Assembly (NCBI GenBank): GCA_003453515.1
Contig: DMLD01000034.1
Coordinates: 1 to 7,539, forward strand
Length of the DNA stretch: 7,539 nucleotides
Reading direction: 5' to 3'
From: Lachnospiraceae bacterium
GTDB lineage: Bacteria; Bacillota; Clostridia; Lachnospirales; Lachnospiraceae
The notes under the pieces are model-generated. The model was given only the letters and a program-made list of their open reading frames with translations. It had not been told where the DNA came from and did no database searches. A program made the translations under genes and the position numbers. Position 1 is the stretch's first letter. The number at the start of each line of letters is the position of its first letter. Shown piece after piece: positions 1 to 4,509 of this stretch.

Positions 1-423
1 TTTGCCCACAACGGTGTGAGCACGGAGAGCGTTTTGAAAACTTTGAGAGGATACAAGCCCAACAGACTTGTGGCGATATTCGGGTGCGGAGGTAACCGGT
101 CCAAGCTCAGGCGATACGAGATGGGAGAGGCGGTAGGAAAGCTTGCCGACTATGCCATAGTGACGAGCGATAACCCCAGAAATGAGGAGTTTTCGGATAT
201 CGTCGCCGATATAAAGGTCGGGATCGACAAGACAGATATAGAGTACGAGGTCGTTGAGGACAGGATGGAAGCCGTGGCGAAGGCGGTAGCAAACGCAAAG
301 AAAGGCGATATGATAGTTCTTCTCGGAAAGGGGCATGAGGAGTACCAGGAGATAAGGGGAGTCAAGCATCATTACAGTGAGAGAGAGGCTGTGGCAGCGG
401 CACTGAACAGGAGGCAGATATGA
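1..423 (+). CDS. murE: MurE, UDP-N-acetylmuramyl-tripeptide synthetase, C-terminal part (5' end outside window)
   Basis: This is the C-terminal 140 residues of the cytoplasmic Mur ligase that adds the third amino acid to UDP-MurNAc-L-Ala-D-Glu in peptidoglycan precursor synthesis. The frame is open from base 1, starting within the family's (D)YAHN-type segment (here FAHNGVSTESVL), so the gene begins upstream. An in-frame GTG at 16 is an internal valine codon, not the start. Visible family marks are FGCGGNR at 79-99, the DNPR motif at 169-180, and GKGHEEYQ at 325-348. In known MurE proteins the DNPR motif goes with recognition of meso-diaminopimelate rather than lysine, so a meso-DAP wall is inferred. 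The stop codon overlaps the start of the next gene (ATGA, 420-423), and the AGGAGG for that gene lies inside the murE coding sequence at 409-414. The two are therefore very likely cotranscribed and translationally coupled. Confidence 0.95.
   Translation, partial: FAHNGVSTESVLKTLRGYKPNRLVAIFGCGGNRSKLRRYEMGEAVGKLADYAIVTSDNPRNEEFSDIVADIKVGIDKTDIEYEVVEDRMEAVAKAVANAKKGDMIVLLGKGHEEYQEIRGVKHHYSEREAVAAALNRRQI
409..423 (+). promoter_or_regulatory. Ribosome binding site within murE plus ATGA stop/start overlap
   Basis: AGGAGG at 409-414, five bases before the ATG at 420, is a full-consensus Shine-Dalgarno inside the last codons of murE. ATGA at 420-423 joins the start of the regulator to the murE TGA stop. 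This fixes the start of the REC-GGDEF-EAL gene and points to translational coupling. Confidence 0.85.
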
Positions 424-2120
424 ACAGAGGATTGGCATTTACAGGGAATCGTAAGCGCCAGGTTTTGGTAGTTGATGATGAGCATATCAACAGAGAGATG
501 CTCGGTTATATAATCAAGCAGAAGTATGATGTAGTGTACGCTGAAAACGGAAAGGAAGCCCTTGATATCATCAGGGAGAACTCCAAAAAGCTGTCACTGG
601 TGATGCTTGATCTGATCATGCCGGAGATGGACGGCTTCGAGGTCTTGAAAATAATGCAGGAGGATCCGTCTCTCAAAAGTCTTCCGGTCATAGTGCTTAC
701 ATCGGAAAAATCTGCCGAGGTGGATTCCCTGAAGCTTGGTGCGGCTGACTTTATCACAAAGCCATACGACATGCCCGAGGTCATACTTGCGAGGGTAAAA
801 AGGATAATAGAGCTCTCGGAGGACAGGCTGATCATCGAGGCGACGGAGAGAGACTATCTGACGGGATTGTATACGAAGCAATTTTTCTTTAAGTATGCTA
901 CGCAGCTGGAGAGATATTATCCCGATTGGGAGATGGACGCCGTCGCGATAGATGTGGAGCACTTTCATTTGTTGAACGAGCTTCACGGAAGAGAATTCGG
1001 CGACAGGGTCTTGCGTGAGATAGCAAGAACGATCAATCATCTGGTGTCAACAGAGACGGACGGATATGCGTGCAGATACGAGGCAGATATGTTTTTCGTT
1101 TACTGTACTCACGTTGATGAGGAAGCATATGAGACGATGCACGCACAGCTGTTGGAGGCACTTGTAAAGATCACGAAGAACAACCACATACGTGTCCGCT
1201 TCGGAGTCTATCCCAAGGTTGACAGATCAATCGAGATGGAGCGCAGGTTTGACAGGGCAAAGCAGGCCTGTGACACGATCAGGAACAATTATGCGATTTC
1301 GATAGCCTATTATGACACAAAGAGCTATGAGAAGGATATTTTCTCGGAGAGACTGATAGGTGATTTTGAGGAGGCAATGGAGAAGGGGCACCTGATCGTA
1401 TACTATCAGCCCAAATACAACATCAAGGGAGACAAGCCCGTTTTGTCGAGTGCGGAGGCGCTGATACGCTGGCAGCATCCGGAATTCGGGATGATATCAC
1501 CCGGGGCATTTATCCCGCTTTTTGAGACAAACGGTCTGATACAGCAGCTCGATCTGTATGTGTGGAAGCAGGCAGCGGAGCAGATATCGACATGGAAGAA
1601 GGAGTACGGAGTGACGATTCCGGTCTCGGTAAACGTATCAAGGATGGATATGTACGATCCCGAGCTGCAGTCGAACCTTCTTCGCATACTCAGGGAGAAT
1701 GGTCTGACATCCTCCGAGTATCTGCTGGAGGTGACCGAGTCTGCCTATGCGGAGGATTCAAGACAGCTCATAGAGGTCGTGAACAATCTCCGCGGCAAGG
1801 GCTTTCGTGTCGAGATGGATGATTTCGGGTCGGGCTACTCATCGCTCAATATGCTGACAACTCTGCCTATAGACGTGCTGAAGCTCGATATGGTATTTGT
1901 GAAAAATGTTCACACGGACGAGAAGGCGCTTCGCTTAGTGGAGCTTATCATGGAGATCGCGAGATATCTCGGAGTGACCGTGATCGCAGAGGGCGTCGAA
2001 TATGAGGAGCAGTATGAGCTTTTGAAAAAATGCGGGTGTGATGTGATACAGGGCTACTATTTTTCAAAGCCTCTGCCGCCGGAGGATTTCAACGGACTCT
2101 TTGCTGCGAGCGGCGAATAA
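420..2120 (+). CDS. REC - degenerate GGDEF - EAL response regulator, probable c-di-GMP phosphodiesterase
   Basis: A 566-residue cytoplasmic protein with three domains. The receiver domain (about 12-132) has the acidic pair D19/D20, phosphoacceptor D64 in VMLDLIMP, T94 and K114-P115, so phosphorylation looks possible. The GGDEF-like domain (about 142-300) keeps an opening DYLTGL, but the signature is R-Y-E-A-D-M-F at 219-225: both glycines are lost, and no RxxD inhibitory site is visible. Cyclase activity is therefore unlikely. The EAL domain (about 306-562) keeps the residues known to matter in active enzymes: Q330, E346 in EAL, R350, N405, E437 in EVTE, D467-D468 in DDFGSGYSSL, K488, E524 in AEGVE and Q544. 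Hydrolysis of c-di-GMP to pGpG, switched by receiver phosphorylation, is the inferred role. The start at 420 is supported by AGGAGG at 409-414 with 5-base spacing. It overlaps murE by 4 bases and is followed 58 bases later by an Hpt gene. Confidence 0.95.
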   Translation: MNRGLAFTGNRKRQVLVVDDEHINREMLGYIIKQKYDVVYAENGKEALDIIRENSKKLSLVMLDLIMPEMDGFEVLKIMQEDPSLKSLPVIVLTSEKSAEVDSLKLGAADFITKPYDMPEVILARVKRIIELSEDRLIIEATERDYLTGLYTKQFFFKYATQLERYYPDWEMDAVAIDVEHFHLLNELHGREFGDRVLREIARTINHLVSTETDGYACRYEADMFFVYCTHVDEEAYETMHAQLLEALVKITKNNHIRVRFGVYPKVDRSIEMERRFDRAKQACDTIRNNYAISIAYYDTKSYEKDIFSERLIGDFEEAMEKGHLIVYYQPKYNIKGDKPVLSSAEALIRWQHPEFGMISPGAFIPLFETNGLIQQLDLYVWKQAAEQISTWKKEYGVTIPVSVNVSRMDMYDPELQSNLLRILRENGLTSSEYLLEVTESAYAEDSRQLIEVVNNLRGKGFRVEMDDFGSGYSSLNMLTTLPIDVLKLDMVFVKNVHTDEKALRLVELIMEIARYLGVTVIAEGVEYEEQYELLKKCGCDVIQGYYFSKPLPPEDFNGLFAASGE

Positions 2121-2178
2121 AGGGTCATACGCAGGACATCATACGACAGAAAAATATAAACAGAATGGAGGATGAGCC

Positions 2179-2523
2179 ATGCTTACAATAGAAAATCTTA
2201 AGGAATTCGGTGCCGATACCGATGAAGGTCTGGGAAGGTGCTTTAACAATGAGGAGTTTTACTTAAAGCTGGTGAATTCGGTACCGGAGGAAAAAAGCTT
2301 TGACACCCTGAAGACCGCTTTGGATGAGGGAAACTTAAGCACCGCGTTTGAGGCTGCACACGCATTGAAGGGAGTCCTCTCAAATCTCTCGCTTACCTGC
2401 ATGGTTGAGCCCGCCGTGGAGATCACGGAGAATTTGCGCGAGGGTAAGGATATGGATTATTCCGGTCTTCTTGAAAAGCTTCTTGCGAAAAAGGAAGAGC
2501 TTAAAAAGCTTTGTGAAGGGTGA
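2179..2523 (+). CDS. Stand-alone Hpt (histidine phosphotransfer) domain protein
   Basis: A 114-residue, mostly helical cytoplasmic protein consisting of essentially one Hpt domain. The motif AAHALKG places the phosphorylatable histidine at residue 61. The preceding FYLKLVNSVPEE segment and the following SNLSLTCMVEPAVEITENL segment match the usual helix layout around that site. No kinase core, receiver or membrane segment is present. Proteins of this type carry phosphoryl groups between a hybrid histidine kinase and a receiver domain. The most obvious partner here is the receiver domain encoded just upstream, though this pairing is inferred from position only. GGAGG at 2167-2171, 7 bases before the ATG, supports the start. 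The 58-base gap after the previous gene shows no clear promoter or terminator, so it is probably in the same operon. The C-terminal region is rich in Lys and Glu. Confidence 0.88.
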   Translation: MLTIENLKEFGADTDEGLGRCFNNEEFYLKLVNSVPEEKSFDTLKTALDEGNLSTAFEAAHALKGVLSNLSLTCMVEPAVEITENLREGKDMDYSGLLEKLLAKKEELKKLCEG

Positions 2524-2529
2524 GATTAT

Positions 2530-2754
2530 ATGAGTCAGATCGATGATGCACTCGAGAAGGAGTGGACGCTCAAGCCCTGTCCGTTTTGCGGAGGTTCTCC
2601 ACAGATGAGTGGGACTCCGCTCAATTATCCGTGCACACTTGCGAGGGCTATAGTTATATGCAAGTGCGGTGCGCAGATACAGCGTGAGGGCAAGGTCGAG
2701 GATTTTGAAAAATACGCCGCAGCCGCACAGGGTATGTGGAATCTAAGAGTTTGA
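2530..2754 (+). CDS. Small Lar-like zinc-ribbon protein
   Basis: A 74-residue protein with the layout of the Lar (restriction alleviation) family: LKPCPFCGG near the N-terminus (C17, C20), a second cysteine cluster ICKCGAQ (C44, C46), and a C-terminal MWNLR in place of the family's usual WN-R ending. A further cysteine, C35, could contribute a ligand. The second knuckle is C-x-C rather than the usual C-x2-C. The pattern suggests zinc binding. Classical Lar counters type I restriction, but most small relatives in phages and Firmicute chromosomes have no tested role, so no function is assigned. The gene begins 6 bases after the Hpt stop, with AAGGGTGAG overlapping that stop as its ribosome binding site, so it is probably the last gene of the operon. 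Its 3' end overlaps the convergent BrkB-family gene by 12 bases. Confidence 0.75.
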   Translation: MSQIDDALEKEWTLKPCPFCGGSPQMSGTPLNYPCTLARAIVICKCGAQIQREGKVEDFEKYAAAAQGMWNLRV

Positions 2755-3738
2755 GTTAAGCTTTGCAAATATCCACCTGATAAGCCCGGGTATATCCCTG
2801 ATCAGGTGCTTCAGATGCGGCTCGCCGGTCCTGTAGGTATAGTTGTTGAACAGACCTCCGAAAAACATAAATATCATGAGGTAGTATAGCCACAGCAGTG
2901 ACAAAAAGAACGCCGTTAGGCTTCCGTATATCGATGAGCCGTTTGTGATCTGGTATCTGACGTATATGGAATAAAGCGAGGAGAAGCTGAACCACAAAAC
3001 AGTTGTCAGTATGGCTCCCGGAAGCTCTGTTTTTAAAAGCCTTGAATGAGGCTTCTTTTTTTTATGCCCCCTTGGAAGCTCTGAGTTCATGTGCTTTCTG
3101 GCTAGCTTTTCGTCCCCGGTCTCGGAGGGCGTATATGGGACAAATCTGAAAAGCAGCGTGAAAAATGCCATCAGTGAGACGATAGCCACTGCGTATCTGA
3201 GTATATTAAGAAAAGAGTCAAGGTGACTTAGAAAGCTCATATTATCGGTGAGCCAGTCTAGTATTGTCCGACCGAAGACAAGGAGAATAAGGGTCGTCAT
3301 TATAAGGATTATAAATCCCAGCAGATAGACAACGGAATATAAGCGCCTTACAACAAAGTTTCGTCTCTTTGAGGTCATATATATGTTATCAAGAGCCTGG
3401 GCTATACCGTCAAAGCCCTTGGAGCCTGCCCACAAAAGTCCGACGATGGTCAAAAATACAACCAGATTTCCGTTAGAATCAAGTATCCCCTTTATCCAGT
3501 CGTGAAGAAGCTCCTTGAACGGACCGACGGACAATTTTTCAAGAATATCTACCAGCTGCTGTTCGTCAACTATGGCTATGTTGGCAGCTATTTTCAGGAT
3601 CAGCATGACAAAGGGAAGGGCAGAAACCAGCATGAAGAAGGTCACATGTCCTGCATGTATGGTGAGCTTGTGCGCGGCTATATGCTTTATCATCCAGATA
3701 TATATGTTGTTATCAGGTATTGTCTTGTTTTCTGACAT
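2743..3738 (-). CDS. YihY/BrkB-family integral membrane protein
   Basis: A 331-residue polytopic membrane protein of the YihY/virulence factor BrkB family, once misnamed RNase BN. Family marks are HAGHVTFFMLVSALPF at about 28-43, the WAGSKGFDGIAQALDNIY stretch after 102, the RRLYSVVYLLG entry to a membrane helix at 131-141, PGAILTTVLWF at 240-250, and a C-terminal GSLTAFFLSLLWLYYLMIF helix. Membrane segments are seen at about 33-56, 92-104 (weak), 134-158, 178-200, 239-262 and 271-298, the usual count of about six. Its biochemical function is unsettled in the family. A Lys/His/Arg-rich loop (about 209-237, including KKKK at 226-229) precedes the fifth segment and looks longer than usual. The start is supported by GGAG (plus-strand 3749-3752) 10 bases upstream. 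The gene is convergent with the Lar-like gene and divergent from the lipoprotein gene. Confidence 0.9.
   Translation of the reverse strand: MSENKTIPDNNIYIWMIKHIAAHKLTIHAGHVTFFMLVSALPFVMLILKIAANIAIVDEQQLVDILEKLSVGPFKELLHDWIKGILDSNGNLVVFLTIVGLLWAGSKGFDGIAQALDNIYMTSKRRNFVVRRLYSVVYLLGFIILIMTTLILLVFGRTILDWLTDNMSFLSHLDSFLNILRYAVAIVSLMAFFTLLFRFVPYTPSETGDEKLARKHMNSELPRGHKKKKPHSRLLKTELPGAILTTVLWFSFSSLYSIYVRYQITNGSSIYGSLTAFFLSLLWLYYLMIFMFFGGLFNNYTYRTGEPHLKHLIRDIPGLIRWIFAKLNSNS
2774..2808. repeat. 8-bp inverted repeat near the convergent gene ends
   Basis: CACCTGAT (2774-2781) and ATCAGGTG (2801-2808) are perfect reverse complements around a 19-base loop that contains CCCGGG. The repeat lies in the last codons of the BrkB-family gene, 20 bases past the end of the Lar-like gene. 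No T-run follows on either strand, so it is not a standard intrinsic terminator. It may be a 3'-end stabilising hairpin, or simply coding sequence. Confidence 0.4.
3037..3063 (+). terminator. Terminator-like hairpin inside the antisense BrkB-family gene
   Basis: AAGCCT (3037-3042) pairs with AGGCTT (3049-3054) around a 6-base loop, followed by C and eight T residues (3056-3063). Read on the plus strand this is a compact intrinsic terminator. It sits within the minus-strand BrkB-family gene, where the T-run supplies AAA codons of the basic loop. It would stop plus-strand transcripts from the murE-to-Lar operon, which has no terminator of its own before the convergent overlap. On the minus strand the run after the hairpin is only four T, so termination of the BrkB transcript there should be weak. 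Confidence 0.55.
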
Positions 3739-3792
3739 TATTGAAATACTCCGGTCTGTATAAGATCAAGGCTGCGGCACTATATGAGGAAA

Positions 3793-3803
3793 TGCCGCCG
3801 GCA
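3793..3803. repeat. Palindrome TGCCGCCGGCA, copy 1 (candidate operator)
   Basis: TGCCG-C-CGGCA is an odd-length perfect dyad located 6 bases downstream of the minus-strand -10 box of the BrkB-family gene. The same 11 bases, with AA in front (13 identical bases, 3791-3803), recur at 4458-4470 behind another promoter. The position would let a bound repressor block initiation. No regulator gene is visible in the window. Confidence 0.5.
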
Positions 3804-3809
3804 GTAACG

Positions 3810-3838
3810 ATTATAATATATAATTGCTTCAAAATCAA
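3810..3838 (-). promoter_or_regulatory. Sigma-A-type promoter for the BrkB-family gene
   Basis: On the minus strand, TTGATT (3838-3833) and a perfect TATAAT (3815-3810) are separated by 17 bases. Transcription would start near 3803 and give a leader of about 65 bases before the ATG at 3738. The predicted start coincides with the 11-base palindrome at 3793-3803. In the leader, GCGGCA (3774-3779) is complementary to TGCCGC (3793-3798), so a hairpin is possible there. Confidence 0.7.
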
Positions 3839-3856
3839 GAGACACATCACCTCTTG
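3836..3856. promoter_or_regulatory. Dyad CAAGAG-N9-CTCTTG between divergent promoters
   Basis: A perfect 6-base inverted repeat (3836-3841 and 3851-3856) with a 9-base spacer lies between the two back-to-back -35 boxes and overlaps the minus-strand one. The geometry fits a dimeric regulator acting on both divergent genes, but six bases per arm is modest and could arise by chance. Confidence 0.35.
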
Positions 3857-3859
3857 TTA

Positions 3860-3888
3860 TTGACAGAGCGGGTTTATTTGTTTATAAT
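3860..3888 (+). promoter_or_regulatory. Perfect-consensus sigma-A promoter for the lipoprotein gene
   Basis: TTGACA (3860-3865) and TATAAT (3883-3888) are both exact consensus hexamers with the ideal 17-base spacer. Transcription would start near 3895, giving a leader of about 60 bases. High basal expression is expected unless a regulator intervenes. Confidence 0.85.
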
Positions 3889-3955
3889 CTTGTTTGTTGC
3901 AATGTTTGCAAAACTTATTCAAAGGTTTTGCCAAAGAGTAAAAAGGAGAGAAGTT

Positions 3956-4318
3956 ATGAAGAAAATGGTCAAAAAGATCGCGCTTATGCTGTGTGTAACA
4001 GTATTTGCAAGCATGCTGCTGGTAGGATGCGGCGGATCGGGTGATTCAGCTCCTGCTGATGAGATCACCGGAACATGGAAGCAGACAGACGAGGTAAACG
4101 GCAACTGGGTATGGAAGTTTGATGGTGAAAAGTGCCATCTCACAGGTGAGACCACAGGCTTTGAGAGTGACGGAACATACACGATCGATCAGGCTGCCAA
4201 GAAGGTCACGGTAACTATCGAGGGCTGGACAGATCCGGTCGAGTATACATATACACTGAACGGATCAAATCTTGATCTCGATTCGACCTATTCAAGCTAT
4301 AAGCTGGTCAAGCAGTGA
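3956..4318 (+). CDS. Small lipoprotein with a lipocalin-like C-terminal domain, function unknown
   Basis: A 120-residue predicted lipoprotein. A basic N-terminus (MKKMVKKIA) leads into a hydrophobic stretch and the lipobox L-V-G-C, with C25 as the lipidated residue after signal peptidase II cleavage. A short Gly/Ser linker follows. The mature part (about 35-120) begins ITGTWKQTDEVNGNW and alternates short beta-strand-like stretches with turns, a pattern seen in small lipocalin-like or DUF-type lipoproteins of Firmicutes. The exact family is not certain and no catalytic motif is visible. It should sit on the outer face of the membrane. GGAG at 3945-3948, 7 bases before the ATG, supports this start. 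A longer in-frame start at 3824 lies upstream of the promoter and has no ribosome binding site. A terminator follows, so the gene is monocistronic. Confidence 0.85.
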   Translation: MKKMVKKIALMLCVTVFASMLLVGCGGSGDSAPADEITGTWKQTDEVNGNWVWKFDGEKCHLTGETTGFESDGTYTIDQAAKKVTVTIEGWTDPVEYTYTLNGSNLDLDSTYSSYKLVKQ

Positions 4319-4377
4319 TCGAAAACTTTTAGTATTTTTCTAAATAGAGATACCGAATATACCTATACTGTGAATAC

Positions 4378-4418
4378 AAGAGACAATACTTCTTTTGAGG
4401 TCGTATTGTCTCTTTTTT
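4378..4418 (+). terminator. Intrinsic terminator after the lipoprotein gene
   Basis: A perfect 12-base-pair stem, AAGAGACAATAC (4378-4389) with GTATTGTCTCTT (4403-4414), encloses a 13-base loop. The stem ends in a run of six T (4413-4418). It lies 60 bases after the lipoprotein stop and separates that gene from the next promoter. Confidence 0.92.
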
Positions 4419-4419
4419 G

Positions 4420-4448
4420 TTGCAATCGCAGACGATATTTGTTATAAT
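4420..4448 (+). promoter_or_regulatory. Sigma-A-type promoter for the transglutaminase-like gene
   Basis: TTGCAA (4420-4425) and a perfect TATAAT (4443-4448) are separated by 17 bases, directly after the preceding terminator. Transcription should start near 4455, giving a leader of about 55 bases that carries the 4460-4470 palindrome. An imperfect hairpin (TATGCATG 4471-4478 with CATACATA 4484-4491, 7 of 8 pairs) lies just before the ribosome binding site. Confidence 0.75.
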
Positions 4449-4459
4449 ATCTTTAATAA

Positions 4460-4470
4460 TGCCGCCGGCA
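4460..4470. repeat. Palindrome TGCCGCCGGCA, copy 2 (candidate operator)
   Basis: This is identical to the copy at 3793-3803, with 13 bases shared (4458-4470). It starts 11 bases downstream of the -10 box of the transglutaminase-like gene, within the first bases of the predicted transcript. It is GC-rich in otherwise AT-rich intergenic DNA. Confidence 0.5.
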
Positions 4471-4509
4471 TATGCATGTAAACCATACATATCAGGGAGG
4501 ATGATCGCC

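Noticed and set aside
594..1040. 148-codon open frame on the minus strand
   Set aside because: It is antisense to the receiver and GGDEF region, has no ribosome binding site that I could see, and the sense frame is clearly a conserved regulator.
2072..2086. Another TGCCGCCGG-like sequence near 2074
   Set aside because: It lies in codons for LPPED of the EAL protein and lacks the full palindrome, so it is taken as coincidence.
2121..2178. Possible separate promoter for the Hpt gene
   Set aside because: The 58-base gap has AT-rich bases but no convincing -35/-10 pair and no terminator, so read-through from the upstream gene is the simpler view.
3502..3763. Two overlapping plus-strand open frames opposite the start of the BrkB-family gene
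   Set aside because: They are antisense to a well-supported membrane protein gene and show no domain or plausible promoter.
3824..3955. Longer in-frame start for the lipoprotein (ATG at 3824, 44 extra residues)
   Set aside because: It lies upstream of the perfect promoter at 3860-3888, has no ribosome binding site, and would place a second hydrophobic stretch before the normal lipoprotein signal. The start at 3956 has GGAG at good spacing.
4501..4509. ATG at 4501 as start of the transglutaminase-like gene
   Set aside because: It directly abuts the AGGGAGG at 4494-4500, leaving no spacing. The ATG at 4510 has 9 bases and gives a standard signal peptide.
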